Part shown: positions 22,812 to 32,712 of the stretch, piece after piece | Position numbering within the stretch: the stretch's first letter is position 1 | How the letters are laid out: each line of letters opens with the position of its first letter | Origin: Bacteroidaceae bacterium | GTDB taxonomy: Bacteria > Bacteroidota > Bacteroidia > Bacteroidales > Bacteroidaceae | Direction: 5' to 3' | DNA: 62,118 nucleotides | Assembly: GCA_017466065.1 (NCBI GenBank) | Contig: JAFTUV010000021.1 | Coordinates: 1 to 62,118, forward strand | Made by a program: the position numbers and the translations under genes | Notes under the pieces: model-generated | Told to the model about the DNA's origin: nothing | The model's database searches: none | Seen by the model: the letters and a program-made list of their open reading frames with translations, nothing else

Positions 22812-25649
22812 ATGAATAAAAGTATTAAATGTTTAATTCTTGTATGCGCTTCTCTTATGAGTTTCGCCTGCAATAAGATGGAAGAAGAACCATTTGCCGA
22901 TTATTCCCAAGGTGTTGAACTTACAATTACCGCAGTCAGGGAAGATTATAATGCGGACACTCGAACCGTTCGCGACCCCGATGGTTCGGTAAATTGGTGC
23001 CCGTTGGACGAAATAAGTGTATTTTACAGCGACAACTCCGAAGGCGGCAGTAAGTTCATTGCTCAAAATACCGAGCAGTCGGCCATTGCCGAGTTCAAGG
23101 GACGAATAGACGGCATTTCTGTCGGTGGTGAAAACTTTACCAATGGAAAATACCTTTATGGCATTTATCCTTATTCTGCAACCACAAGTTTTAATAACGG
23201 TGTAACAACAATAACTCTCCCTGCCACCCAAACGGCGGCAGAAGGAACCTTCTCCAATGGCCTTTTCCCTACGATTGCTCGTGCACAAGGTGTTAATCTG
23301 GCTTTTTATAATATTTGTGGCGGAGTGAAGTTTACAGTATCACGCGACGATATAACCACCGTTATTTTTAAGGGTAACAAAAATGAAAGATTGGCAGGCA
23401 CTGCAAAGGTCGTTTTTGATGCAACCGAGAAACCTGCTCTTTTGGACGACGAGGTCGATAGCAAAAGAGAAATAAAAGTAACAGCTCCCGGTGGTGGTAC
23501 ATTCGAAGCCGGTAAAGAGTATTTTATTGTGGCCTATCCCACAGCGTTAACCTCCGGATTTACTCTCACCTTCCAAACAACAGGAATGAAAGAGGGACAT
23601 TATGTTAGCGACAAAGCTGTCGACATTCGCCGCTCCCTGTTTGGTGTAGTAGAACAAGCCGACAAAAATATAACATCTTGGAGTGATGTAACTATTACAG
23701 GCGGTGGCACGAATAGCGGTATTTATCTTGGAATTACAGGTTTTAACCAAGAACTCTATGTAAATCCTATCACACAACTTACCGAAAGTAGCAAGCCACA
23801 ATTCGATTCATTTATCAATGCTATGACTATGAAGTATGGTACTTTGCTCTATTATTCTGTCGATCAGGCGCTGAATACAATACAAACGACCACATTACCT
23901 GCCGACCTTTCTACTGTTGCCGTCGTTACATTTACCGATGGATTGGACCAAGGTTCAATGATGATGAATTTTTCTTACGAAACAGAAGATGAATATCTTG
24001 ATGCTCTTAATAATCGCATTAAAACAGAAACTGTAAATGGCTTGCCAATCACAGCCTACTCAATAGGTATAAAAGGAAAGGATGTTGCCGATGATGCAAT
24101 GTTCCAAAAGAACCTTACTAAGCTCGCTTCGTCATCCGAAAATGCCACAGAGGTTTCGAGTATGGCCGAGGTTAATGCCAAGTTCAAAGAGATTGCCGAG
24201 CAGTTGACAAAGAGCAATTATGTTCAGATAATAAATCTTACAATGCCCGGTGTCTCAACTGGAACATTGGTGCGTTTCACATTCGATAATGTTGCTTCGG
24301 CCGAGAATTCAACCCTTTATCTCGAAGGTACATTCAACCGTTCTACACTTTCGCTCGAAAATGTACAATATGTAGGCCTGACCTCAACCTCTGGGACCGA
24401 AATTAAAGGAACCCTCAATGGTATTTTTGTGACATTTACTTTCGAGGGTGTTCGCACAGATAGTAACAAACTCATTGAGGGACAATTTACCGACGAATGG
24501 ACCTATATTGCATCTAATGGAAGCTGGCAGATTAACTCCGAGTTTGACAAGACCGAAAATTCCGATATTGTTACCGAACATAGTTCGGCCGTGATAATGC
24601 TTGTGCTAGACTGTTCAAGTTCACTTGCCGACGACTTTGTGAAGGCACAGACCAACGCCAAGGACTTTATAAACACATTGTATGTTGCTGTTGGTGGAAG
24701 CAGTGATTCCGGCGATACAGGTGTCGATAATTCAATCTACTCGACAACTCCCACCGACCTCACATTGGCAATATGGAAGGGTGGTAGACGCTATTACCTC
24801 ACCCAAGAGGAGTACAAGAATGCCAATCTCTCGGATGCTGTTATTGAAGGCTTGACAATAGTTTCCGGTGGCGAGAGTTTTATCCTTTCACTTAACGATG
24901 TGCAATATGATTGTATCTCCAATGTGACAACTGCCAATACACTTTATGGTGATATATTGCCCACTGCAAGCCAAGGAAAAACTATAAGTGCAAAATGGAC
25001 CGATATAAATAATGCTTTAACAAGTTTTGGTGGGACAAAACTATCTTCTACTTGTTGTTATTATACCTTATCTACTTTCCTTAATTCTCTCGGTACCTAT
25101 TATGACTTAATTTGCGGTTCAGGTGGTAGCTTGTCTTATACAACTTCTACCGCTCTCTACGTCAGGGGGGGTAAATCTACCGATTATGCCTCTGCAATCT
25201 ATTGGCAAGACCCCGACGATTTAAAACTCTCGGTGATAATAGATGGTAATCGCGAGTTCCTCACCAAGCAGGAGTATAACGAGAGAGCGGGGGAGATAAA
25301 TACCGTTGAGGGAGTACTTATTGTTGGCGGAGGAGAAAAGTTTATATTGCACCTTAACAATGCACAAAGTGATAAAATTACTAGTGTGACAACTGCCAAT
25401 ACACTTTATGGTGATATATTGCCCACTGCAAGCCAAGGAAGAACTATAAGTGCAAAATGGACCGATATAAATAATGCTTTAACAAGTTTTGGCGGAACAA
25501 AACTATCTTCTACTTGTTGTTATTATACCTTATCTACTACTTTAAATTCCATTGGCCAATATCTGAGTATAGTTTGTGGTTCAGGTGGTAGCTTGTCTTA
25601 TACACCTTCTACCGCTCTCTATGTTAGGGGTGTTACCACAATAGAATAA
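22812..25649 (+). CDS. Fimbrillin-like lipoprotein with vWA domain and duplicated C-terminal module
   Basis: This 945-residue protein has a lipoprotein signal (lipobox SFAC, Cys20) and a fimbrillin-like region (about 30-295; DTRTV, then GKYLYGIYPYSATT). A von Willebrand A-like domain follows (about 303-460; YLGITGFNQEL, GTLLYYSVDQALNTI, TFTDGLDQG with D376), in which the usual DxSxS is absent from the first strand. After a beta-rich segment (about 465-590), an orphan vWA-type strand with intact DCSSS appears (D600-S604). Two homologous modules end the protein (about 650-790 and 795-945). Mfa5-like tip adhesins also combine vWA with fimbrillin folds, so a surface adhesin is inferred. It lies 34 bases after the BspA-like gene. 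Confidence 0.75.
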   Translation: MNKSIKCLILVCASLMSFACNKMEEEPFADYSQGVELTITAVREDYNADTRTVRDPDGSVNWCPLDEISVFYSDNSEGGSKFIAQNTEQSAIAEFKGRIDGISVGGENFTNGKYLYGIYPYSATTSFNNGVTTITLPATQTAAEGTFSNGLFPTIARAQGVNLAFYNICGGVKFTVSRDDITTVIFKGNKNERLAGTAKVVFDATEKPALLDDEVDSKREIKVTAPGGGTFEAGKEYFIVAYPTALTSGFTLTFQTTGMKEGHYVSDKAVDIRRSLFGVVEQADKNITSWSDVTITGGGTNSGIYLGITGFNQELYVNPITQLTESSKPQFDSFINAMTMKYGTLLYYSVDQALNTIQTTTLPADLSTVAVVTFTDGLDQGSMMMNFSYETEDEYLDALNNRIKTETVNGLPITAYSIGIKGKDVADDAMFQKNLTKLASSSENATEVSSMAEVNAKFKEIAEQLTKSNYVQIINLTMPGVSTGTLVRFTFDNVASAENSTLYLEGTFNRSTLSLENVQYVGLTSTSGTEIKGTLNGIFVTFTFEGVRTDSNKLIEGQFTDEWTYIASNGSWQINSEFDKTENSDIVTEHSSAVIMLVLDCSSSLADDFVKAQTNAKDFINTLYVAVGGSSDSGDTGVDNSIYSTTPTDLTLAIWKGGRRYYLTQEEYKNANLSDAVIEGLTIVSGGESFILSLNDVQYDCISNVTTANTLYGDILPTASQGKTISAKWTDINNALTSFGGTKLSSTCCYYTLSTFLNSLGTYYDLICGSGGSLSYTTSTALYVRGGKSTDYASAIYWQDPDDLKLSVIIDGNREFLTKQEYNERAGEINTVEGVLIVGGGEKFILHLNNAQSDKITSVTTANTLYGDILPTASQGRTISAKWTDINNALTSFGGTKLSSTCCYYTLSTTLNSIGQYLSIVCGSGGSLSYTPSTALYVRGVTTIE
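24923..25538 (+). repeat. Near-identical 154-base direct repeat, 462-base period
   Basis: Bases 24923-25076 and 25385-25538 differ at only three positions, and similarity continues less perfectly into the bases that follow. The copies lie in frame in the vWA lipoprotein and encode the conserved core of its two C-terminal modules (about residues 704-755 and 858-909). The surrounding parts of the modules are far more diverged, so conversion or recent exchange of the core is likely. Confidence 0.85.
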
Positions 25650-25662
25650 TAGATAATCCCTT

Positions 25663-25715
25663 TATACACAACAAGCGATAGTGCTGTGGCACTATCGCTT
25701 GTTGTGTATATTTAA
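25663..25715. terminator. Bidirectional terminator with 22-bp stem
   Basis: A perfect 22-bp stem (25663-25684 with 25689-25710, loop TGTG) includes CAACAAGCGATAGTGC and its complement. It lies between the convergent vWA lipoprotein gene and ispE and is flanked by T- and A-rich sequence. Confidence 0.85.
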
Positions 25716-25769
25716 AACTGGTATTCTATATTTTGTATCAAAATAGAGGGCGGATACATCGGTCAGCCC

Positions 25770-26597
25770 CTACGGGTTGCACCAGCAGAACATTCCGGGG
25801 AAGGCTGCCTTTATATCCTCAATCTTCTGCTCCTCGGTGAAAATACCGAAGAACGAAGAACCGGAGCCCGACATTGAGGCATAGACCGCTCCCATTGCGT
25901 AGAGTTTCTCTTTGATTGCCTCGCACGATGGATGTTTGGCAAAAACGCTCTTCTCAAAATCGTTTTTCATAGCTCCCTTCCACCGGTCGGCGGGCAGGGC
26001 GGCTATCTGCGTGAGGGGCGTTTGTGGCGCGGCGGGCACCACAAGCGAGTAGGCCTCTTTGGTGGATATGTGAATATCGGGTTTCACTAATACCAGATGA
26101 TAGCCCGCAAGGCTGCAAGGGGTGGGGGTGAGAATGTTTCCTATGCCTGTTGCGTAGGCGGGGGAGTTCTTTATGAAAAAGGCACAGTCGGCACCCAGTC
26201 GTGCGGCGTATGCCTCCAACTGCTCGTCGGTGAGGCCGAGCGAGGCAATCTCGTTGAGCATTTTCAGCGCAAAGGCTGCATCGGCCGAGCCGCCACCCAA
26301 TCCGGCACCCGTGGGTATGTGCTTGTAGAGTGAAATGTTCACACGGGGCAATTTGTGGTCGGCTGCAAGAATTTTATATGCCTTTACCACAAGGTTATCA
26401 TCGTCGCTTCCGTCGAAGCGTGCGTTAAACATCTTGAATGTATATTCGGGCGCATCCTCCTCATCGGCAGGGGTTATTTCCAGAATATCCTGCAAGGGGA
26501 TAGGGTAGAATATTGTTTCGAGATTGTGGTAACCATCGGGGCGGCGTTCCACAACATCGAGCCCGAGATTTATTTTGGCATTAGGGAAAGTAATCAT
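25770..26597 (-). CDS. ispE: 4-diphosphocytidyl-2-C-methyl-D-erythritol kinase
   Basis: IspE phosphorylates CDP-methylerythritol in the non-mevalonate isoprenoid pathway. The 275-residue GHMP kinase has the substrate N-terminus FPNAKINLGLDV, the ATP loop PTGAGLGGGSADAAF (about residues 91-105) and the C-terminal motif ASMSGSGSSFFGIF. It stands alone on the minus strand, ended by the terminator at 25663-25710. Confidence 0.95.
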   Translation of the reverse strand: MITFPNAKINLGLDVVERRPDGYHNLETIFYPIPLQDILEITPADEEDAPEYTFKMFNARFDGSDDDNLVVKAYKILAADHKLPRVNISLYKHIPTGAGLGGGSADAAFALKMLNEIASLGLTDEQLEAYAARLGADCAFFIKNSPAYATGIGNILTPTPCSLAGYHLVLVKPDIHISTKEAYSLVVPAAPQTPLTQIAALPADRWKGAMKNDFEKSVFAKHPSCEAIKEKLYAMGAVYASMSGSGSSFFGIFTEEQKIEDIKAAFPGMFCWCNP

Positions 26598-27300
26598 AGT
26601 ATCTCTGTTTTTCTTTCTGCGAAAATACGGGAATTATTTTTATCAGTCAACAGCCGCGACGCTTTTTCCTGTGAAAGTGTGGCAGTTTCGTGTAATCATC
26701 TGTTTTTTTTCTCGTTCCACCTTGCTTGCCCACGATAGCATAGGGCATCGGCCGGTTAAAAGTCATTTTATCTCCAATTTTCTACATATTCTTCGGCAGT
26801 GTCGCGTAGCACGAATAAATCCCCATCTTTCTGTATGTGGAATTTTGCATCGTTGCGCCCGCGCTTTATAAAATACTTTTTAATTCAAAAAAGATATAAC
26901 TATGAAAAAACAGCAGTGCGATAAATATGTAAATAAACTTTTTTATCATTTGCCGTAATTGTTTAAACCTTGAAAAATATTATATAACTCATAATATGCA
27001 GTTCATAAATCCTTCATAGGTATCGGCAATAGGCTTTGTTAAAGTATATTCCTTTATTGTATCTAACGTTTCGCATATTGTTTTATTGCGTTTATCGTGC
27101 TCTCTTTCCCAAGTATCTGTTTCCCGGTTTTTACTTTGTTGCTTTTGTTAAGAAACTAAAAACAATAAAAATTATGGCCGTTTAGACGCAGTTGCCTTCC
27201 GGCAGTTGATAAGTAGCGCAAAATTGTTGAAAAGCGATGGCGCAGTTTTTTTGCACCATACAATAAAACAAGCTATCTTCGCAACCGAATTTGCAAAAAT
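26598..27300. other. Long intergenic region upstream of dnaB
   Basis: The 703-base gap between divergent ispE and dnaB holds the dnaB promoter (TATCTTCG at 27274-27281, with a T-rich TTTTTTTGC about 20 bases upstream). A 47-codon stretch free of stops on the minus strand (26989-27147) has protein-like composition but no start codon near its beginning and may be a gene relic. No RNA gene was recognised. Confidence 0.5.
27274..27281 (+). promoter_or_regulatory. dnaB promoter -7 box
   Basis: TATCTTCG lies 20 bases before the dnaB ATG at 27301. The T-run plus TTGC ending at 27254 provides the -33 contact. Confidence 0.6.
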
Positions 27301-28875
27301 ATGGAAAATACCAATACACCAAAGAGAAACACACGCAGCCGTCAACAGTCGGCACCGGTGCTGAGCGAGTATGGACACGTTCAGCCGCAGGCGCTTGAAC
27401 TCGAAGAGGCAGTGCTCGGCGCGCTTATGATAGACAGCGATGCGATAGGCCGTCTGGGCGATATTCTTAAACCCGAATCGTTCTACGACAAACGCAACCA
27501 ACTGCTTTTTAAAGCAATTCAGGAGATGGACCTCAACGACCGTCCAATCGATATCCTCACAGTTACCGAGTATCTGCGCAGTCGTGGTTTCTTGGAGGAT
27601 GTCGGCGGCCCTGTTTACATTGCACAGCTCACCAGCAAGGTAGTGTCGTCGGTGAACATCGAGTATCACGCCAATATTATTGCGCAAAAGAAACTCGCAC
27701 GCGACCTTATAAAATTTACAAGCAAGACACAGGTGCAGGCCTTCGACGAAACACAGGATGTTGAAGAGCTTATGCAACAGGCCGAGAGTGAGCTTTTTGA
27801 AATTTCGCGTCACAATATGAAGCGCGACTTTACTCCCGTCAGCGGAGTGTTGAAGGATGCGTACGCAGCCATTCAAAAGGCCTCGCAGAATACAAGCGGT
27901 ATCAGCGGATTGAGCACGGGATTTACCGACCTTGATAAAATTACATCGGGCTGGCAGAATACCGACCTTATAATCCTTGCCGCCCGTCCCGCGATGGGAA
28001 AAACCGCATTTGCACTCTCGTTGGTGCGCAATATGGCGGTCGACCAAGGAATTCCCGTGGGAATGTTCTCGCTCGAAATGGGTAACGTGCAGCTTGTGAA
28101 CCGTCTTATCTGTAACGTGTGCCAGATTATCGCCGACAAAATTAAGAGCGGCCGTCTCGAAAAGTATGAGTGGGGGCAGCTCGACCGCAAGATTGTGGCA
28201 CTCGAAAATGCACCTATTTATATAGACGATACTCCACAGCTGTCGGTGTTCGAGCTGCGAACAAAGGCGCGTCGTATGGTGCGTGAGCACGGCGTTAAAA
28301 TGCTCTTCATCGACTATCTGCAACTAATGACAGCCAATGTGGGCAAGGGCAGCCGTCAGGAAGAAATCAGCACCATTTCGCGCTCGCTCAAAGGATTGGC
28401 CAAAGAGCTTAACATCCCCATAATGGCATTGAGCCAGCTGAACCGTAACCTCGAAGGGCGTGAGGGTGTAGAGGGCAAACGCCCACAGTTGAGCGACCTT
28501 CGCGAGTCGGGAGCCATCGAGCAGGATGCCGATATTGTACTTTTCGTGAACCGTCCCGAATATTTCCACATATACAAGGATGGCGATTTTGATTGGCGCG
28601 ACAAGGCCGAGATTATCATAGCCAAGCATCGTAACGGTGCCACAGGCGATGTGCGCCTAACATTTCGCAAAGAGTATGCCCGCTTTATGAATATGAACGA
28701 CGAGTCGCTTGGCAATCTCATCCCATCGGATATCCCGGTGGTTCGTGCGTCGAAAATGAATGCCAATGTGGAGCCCGAACCGCTCCCCGGCGAGGTGCCC
28801 GACTATATGCAGCAGTCGCCCGGCACACCTGTCGATTTTATCGGTGGCGGAATTTCGAACGATGTGCCATTCTGA
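27301..28875 (+). CDS. dnaB: Replicative DNA helicase
   Basis: DnaB is the hexameric 5'-3' helicase of the replication fork. The 524-residue protein has the N-terminal helical collar domain (about 30-130; LEEAVLGALMIDSDAI), a linker, and the RecA-like motor with Walker A (ARPAMGKTAFALSL), Walker B (VKMLFIDYLQLM) and the arginine-finger region SDLRESGAIEQDADIVLFVNR. No intein interrupts it. It has its own promoter and is followed after 52 bases by trpS, which also has a promoter. Confidence 0.96.
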   Translation: MENTNTPKRNTRSRQQSAPVLSEYGHVQPQALELEEAVLGALMIDSDAIGRLGDILKPESFYDKRNQLLFKAIQEMDLNDRPIDILTVTEYLRSRGFLEDVGGPVYIAQLTSKVVSSVNIEYHANIIAQKKLARDLIKFTSKTQVQAFDETQDVEELMQQAESELFEISRHNMKRDFTPVSGVLKDAYAAIQKASQNTSGISGLSTGFTDLDKITSGWQNTDLIILAARPAMGKTAFALSLVRNMAVDQGIPVGMFSLEMGNVQLVNRLICNVCQIIADKIKSGRLEKYEWGQLDRKIVALENAPIYIDDTPQLSVFELRTKARRMVREHGVKMLFIDYLQLMTANVGKGSRQEEISTISRSLKGLAKELNIPIMALSQLNRNLEGREGVEGKRPQLSDLRESGAIEQDADIVLFVNRPEYFHIYKDGDFDWRDKAEIIIAKHRNGATGDVRLTFRKEYARFMNMNDESLGNLIPSDIPVVRASKMNANVEPEPLPGEVPDYMQQSPGTPVDFIGGGISNDVPF

Positions 28876-28892
28876 AATTGAAATATTTTTAC

Positions 28893-28900
28893 TATCTTCG
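28893..28900 (+). promoter_or_regulatory. trpS promoter -7 box
   Basis: TATCTTCG followed by CG lies 28 bases before the trpS start, showing that trpS need not depend on dnaB transcription. Confidence 0.55.
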
Positions 28901-28927
28901 CGCAAATAATTTAAGAATAGCAAAAAA

Positions 28928-30016
28928 ATGAGCAAAATAATATTGACAGGTGACCGCCCCACAGGCCGTTTGCATTTGGGGCACTATGTAGGCTCGTTGC
29001 GCCGTCGCGTGGAGCTTCAAAATTCGGGAGTGTACGACAAGATATTTATTATGATTGCCGATGCACAGGCACTCACCGACAATGCTGACAATCCCGAAAA
29101 GGTGCGTCAGAATATAATAGAGGTGGCACTCGACTATCTCTCTGTGGGTATCGATCCCGCAAAAAGCACCATCTTCATACAGTCGCAGGTTGCCGAGCTA
29201 TGTGAGCTTGCCTTCTACTATATGAACCTTGTAACCGTGTCGCGCTTGCAGCGTAACCCCACGGTAAAGACCGAAATTCAGATGCGCAATTTCGAAACAA
29301 GTATCCCCGTAGGCTTTTTCACATACCCCATAAGCCAAGCGTCCGATATTACAGCCTTCCGCGCAACAACAGTGCCGGCCGGCGAGGACCAGCAGCCTAT
29401 GATTGAACAGGCGCGTGAGATTGCCCGTCGCTTCAACGGCATATACGGTGACACACTTGTGGAGCCCGAAATTCTGTTGCCCGACAATGCCGCCTGCCTA
29501 CGCCTCCCCGGCACCGACGGCAAAGCCAAAATGAGTAAATCGCTCGGCAACTGCATCTATCTGTCCGACACTGCCGAGGAACTTCGTCAGCACGTGATGG
29601 GAATGTACACCGACCCCGACCACTTGCGCGTGCAAGACCCGGGCAGGGTAGAGGGTAACACCGTGTTTACCTATCTCGATGCCTTCTGCAAGCCCGAACA
29701 TTTTGAACGCTACCTTCCCGATTATCCCTCGCTCGACGAGCTTAAAGCACACTATCGTCGCGGAGGATTGGGCGATGTTAAAGTAAAGAAATTCCTCATT
29801 GCAATACTCGAAGAGGAACTCGCACCCATACGCGCCCGCCGCAAGGAGTGGGAGCAGAAGATACACGAAGTGTATGCCCTGCTCGAAGAGGGTTGCAACG
29901 TTGCCCGTGCCACAGCAGCCGACACGCTTGCCGATGTGCGCCGTGCAATGAAAATAAACTATTTCGAGGATAAAGAACTCATTGAGGAACAGGCTCGTCG
30001 CTTCCGCGGGGAGTAA
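28928..30016 (+). CDS. trpS: Tryptophan--tRNA ligase
   Basis: This 362-residue class I aminoacyl-tRNA synthetase charges tRNA-Trp. The HIGH-type motif is HLGH in [16 protein letters not shown] (residues about 12-27) and the KMSKS loop is [10 protein letters not shown]. It belongs to the slightly longer variant with the insertion [30 protein letters not shown] hairpin terminator (30042-30072) follows. Confidence 0.95.
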   Translation: MSKIILTGDRPTGRLHLGHYVGSLRRRVELQNSGVYDKIFIMIADAQALTDNADNPEKVRQNIIEVALDYLSVGIDPAKSTIFIQSQVAELCELAFYYMNLVTVSRLQRNPTVKTEIQMRNFETSIPVGFFTYPISQASDITAFRATTVPAGEDQQPMIEQAREIARRFNGIYGDTLVEPEILLPDNAACLRLPGTDGKAKMSKSLGNCIYLSDTAEELRQHVMGMYTDPDHLRVQDPGRVEGNTVFTYLDAFCKPEHFERYLPDYPSLDELKAHYRRGGLGDVKVKKFLIAILEEELAPIRARRKEWEQKIHEVYALLEEGCNVARATAADTLADVRRAMKINYFEDKELIEEQARRFRGE

Positions 30017-30041
30017 TCCTTTGTCTTTTTCTTTTAAAAAA

Positions 30042-30078
30042 CGGTCCGCTTGCACACAAACCAAGCGGGCCGATTTTC
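30042..30078 (+). terminator. Rho-independent terminator of trpS
   Basis: CGGTCCGCTTG (30042-30052) pairs with CAAGCGGGCCG (30062-30072), with one G-T pair, followed by ATTTTCTTTG. Confidence 0.8.
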
Positions 30079-30163
30079 TTTGTAAGCAATTCGGCTTATG
30101 CCTTAATTATAAAATAGTTGTTTAATTGTCGCAATAACATTTTCTAAATTCATAAAAAAAGTG

Positions 30164-30190
30164 TAACTTCGCAGTCGCTTGCGCGACTGC
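30164..30190 (+). promoter_or_regulatory. pheT promoter with overlapping 20-bp dyad
   Basis: The -7 box TAACTTCG (30164-30171) runs directly into the perfect dyad GCAGTCGC/GCGACTGC (30171-30178/30183-30190), which spans the expected transcription start. It could be an operator or the base of a 5'-terminal RNA hairpin; neither is proven. Confidence 0.45.
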
Positions 30191-30222
30191 AAGGAAAACC
30201 GGATAAAAACACATTATAATAT

Positions 30223-32688
30223 ATGAATATTTCTTATAATTGGCTAAAAGAGTATGTCGCTTGCGACCTTGCTCCCGAAGAAGTTTCAGCAGCCCTCACC
30301 TCCATAGGATTGGAGACCGATGGCGTTGAAGAGGTACAGACAATAAAAGGCGGGCTCGAAGGCTTGGTGATAGGTGAGGTGCTCACCTGTGTCGATCACC
30401 CCGACAGCGACCACCTGCACATAACAACAGTGAACCTCGGCGACGGCAATCCCGTGCAGATTGTTTGCGGCGCACCCAATGTGGCAGCCGGTCAGAAGGT
30501 TGTTGTTGCAACCATCAGCACCAAGCTGTATAGCGGTGACGAGTGCTTCACAATAAAGAAAGGAAAGATACGCGGTGCCGAGTCGTTTGGAATGATATGT
30601 GCCGAAGATGAAATTGGCATTGGTACAAGCCACGACGGTATAATCGTTCTTCCTGCCGATGCAGTTCCCGGTACCCCCGCAAAAGAGTACTACAACATAA
30701 AGAGCGACTACCTTATAGGTGTTGATATAACCCCCAACCGTGCCGATGCTTGTTCACACTATGGCGTTGCACGCGACCTCTATGCCTACCTTACACAGAA
30801 TAAAGGCACAACAACCATCACACGCCCTTCGTGCGACAGTTTCAAAGTCGATGACAATTCACTGCCCATCGACATTGTGGTTGAGAATCCCGAAGCTTGT
30901 ATGCGTTACGCCGGCGTGAGCATAAAGGGTGTAACCGTGAAGGAAAGCCCCGATTGGTTGAAAGAGAAACTTCAAATAATAGGCCTTCGCCCCATAAACA
31001 ACATTGTGGATATAACAAACTACATACTCCACGCATACGGTCAGCCTATGCACTGCTTCGATGCCGACAAGATAAAAGGCGGCAAAGTCGTTGTGCGCAC
31101 CTTCCCCGAAGGTACCCCCTTTGTTACACTCGACGGAGTGGAGCGCAAGTTGTCGGAGCGCGACCTTATGATATGTAACGCCGAAGAGCCTATGTGCATT
31201 GCCGGCGTGTTTGGCGGCCTTGAATCGGGTACCACCGAAGAAACTAAAAATGTATTCCTCGAAAGTGCCTATTTTCACCCCACTTGGATACGCAAGACAG
31301 CCCGTCGCCACGGATTGCAGACCGATGCGTCGTTCCGTTACGAGCGCGGTACCGACCCCAATAATGTGATATATGCCTTGAAACAGGCTGCAATCCTCAT
31401 AAAGGAACTTGCCGGCGGAACAATATCAATGGATATAAAGGATGTTTATCCTGCACCCGTAGAGGATTTTAAAGTAGAGCTTGAATACAGCTATGTTAAC
31501 AGCCTTATCGGTGCCGCTCTATTGCCCGAAACGGTAAAGAGCATTGTTGCATCGCTCGAAATGAAGATTGCCGGTGAGACAGAGAAGGGCCTCGCACTGC
31601 TCGTTCCTCCTTATCGTGTAGATGTACAGCGCCCCTGTGATGTAGTGGAGGATATTCTGCGCATATACGGATACAACAATATAGCAATCGACACCACTTT
31701 GCACTCGTCCATTATTACCAAGGGTGCCGAGGATAAGTCGCACAAACTGCAAAATATAGTATCGGAGCAGTTGGTCGGTTGCGGTTTTAACGAAATAATG
31801 AATAACTCGCTCACCGCAGCAGCCTATTACGACGGCCTTGAAACATACAAGAGCGAAAATCTCGTCCGCCTGATGAACCCGTTGAGCAACGACCTGAATG
31901 TACTTCGTCAGACGCTGCTGTTCGGTGGCCTTGAAAGCCTGCAACGTAACATAAGCCGCAAATTCACAAACCTCTCGTTCTTTGAGTTTGGTAACAGCTA
32001 CCGTTTCGATGCTGACAAACGCACCGAAGAGAAAATATTGAGTCCTTACAGCGAGAGCTATCATCTGTGTTTGTGGCAGACAGGCAACAATGTGGCAGCA
32101 TCGTGGATAGAGCCCGGTCGCGCCATCACTATATACGACCTTAAAGCCCAAGTAGAGCACATCTTCGACCGCCTTGGCTTTAAACCCGCAATGCGTCAGC
32201 TTGCAACATTCAGCAACGACATTTTTGCTGCGGGCTTGCAGATACAGGCTGCCAACAACAAGAAGGTTGTGGCACAATTGGGTATTCTGCGCAAGAAGAT
32301 AACCAAACGCTTCGATATTGGCAGTGAGGTTCTTTTTGCCGATATTAACTGGACCGAACTTTTGAAAGCGGTTAAGAATGTTAAGACCGGATATGCCGAA
32401 ATAAGCAAATATCCCGCCGTGAAACGCGACCTTGCCCTGTTGCTCGATAAATCGGTGACATTTGCCCAGATAGAGCAGGTGGCGCGCGAAACAGAAAAGA
32501 AACTTTTGAAGGATGTAACCCTTTTCGATGTCTATGAAGGAAAGAACCTCGAAGAGGGCAAGAAGAGTTACGCGGTTAGCTTCATTCTTCAAGATGATAA
32601 TCAGACACTTAACGACAAGGTGATAGATAAAACTATGGCACGTTTGATGGAGAATTTCCAGAAACGTTTGGGTGCAATACAACGATAA
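30223..32688 (+). CDS. pheT: Phenylalanine--tRNA ligase beta subunit
   Basis: PheT pairs with PheS to charge tRNA-Phe and carries the editing site. The 821-residue protein has the N-terminal tRNA-binding OB fold (about 40-150; VIGEVLTCVDHPDSDHL), the B3/B4 editing domain (NNIVDITNYILHAYGQPMHCFDADKI), B5, the catalytic-like core and a C-terminal anticodon-binding fold (YPAVKRDLALLLDKSVTFAQIEQVARE). pheS is not in this window. yebC follows after 24 bases. Confidence 0.96.
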   Translation: MNISYNWLKEYVACDLAPEEVSAALTSIGLETDGVEEVQTIKGGLEGLVIGEVLTCVDHPDSDHLHITTVNLGDGNPVQIVCGAPNVAAGQKVVVATISTKLYSGDECFTIKKGKIRGAESFGMICAEDEIGIGTSHDGIIVLPADAVPGTPAKEYYNIKSDYLIGVDITPNRADACSHYGVARDLYAYLTQNKGTTTITRPSCDSFKVDDNSLPIDIVVENPEACMRYAGVSIKGVTVKESPDWLKEKLQIIGLRPINNIVDITNYILHAYGQPMHCFDADKIKGGKVVVRTFPEGTPFVTLDGVERKLSERDLMICNAEEPMCIAGVFGGLESGTTEETKNVFLESAYFHPTWIRKTARRHGLQTDASFRYERGTDPNNVIYALKQAAILIKELAGGTISMDIKDVYPAPVEDFKVELEYSYVNSLIGAALLPETVKSIVASLEMKIAGETEKGLALLVPPYRVDVQRPCDVVEDILRIYGYNNIAIDTTLHSSIITKGAEDKSHKLQNIVSEQLVGCGFNEIMNNSLTAAAYYDGLETYKSENLVRLMNPLSNDLNVLRQTLLFGGLESLQRNISRKFTNLSFFEFGNSYRFDADKRTEEKILSPYSESYHLCLWQTGNNVAASWIEPGRAITIYDLKAQVEHIFDRLGFKPAMRQLATFSNDIFAAGLQIQAANNKKVVAQLGILRKKITKRFDIGSEVLFADINWTELLKAVKNVKTGYAEISKYPAVKRDLALLLDKSVTFAQIEQVARETEKKLLKDVTLFDVYEGKNLEEGKKSYAVSFILQDDNQTLNDKVIDKTMARLMENFQKRLGAIQR

Positions 32689-32712
32689 TTAAAATTTTAA
32701 AGAATATATACT

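Noticed and set aside
26902..26958. 18-codon frame starting MKKQQCDKYV
   Set aside because: Too short, with no promoter, ribosome site or family support.
27172..28323. 383-codon open frame antisense to dnaB
   Set aside because: It mirrors the dnaB coding sequence; the translated protein is rich in His, Cys and Leu with no recognisable domain. Codon bias of dnaB keeps the antisense frame open.
31519..32682. 387-codon open frame antisense to pheT
   Set aside because: Shadow of pheT with no supporting promoter or motif.
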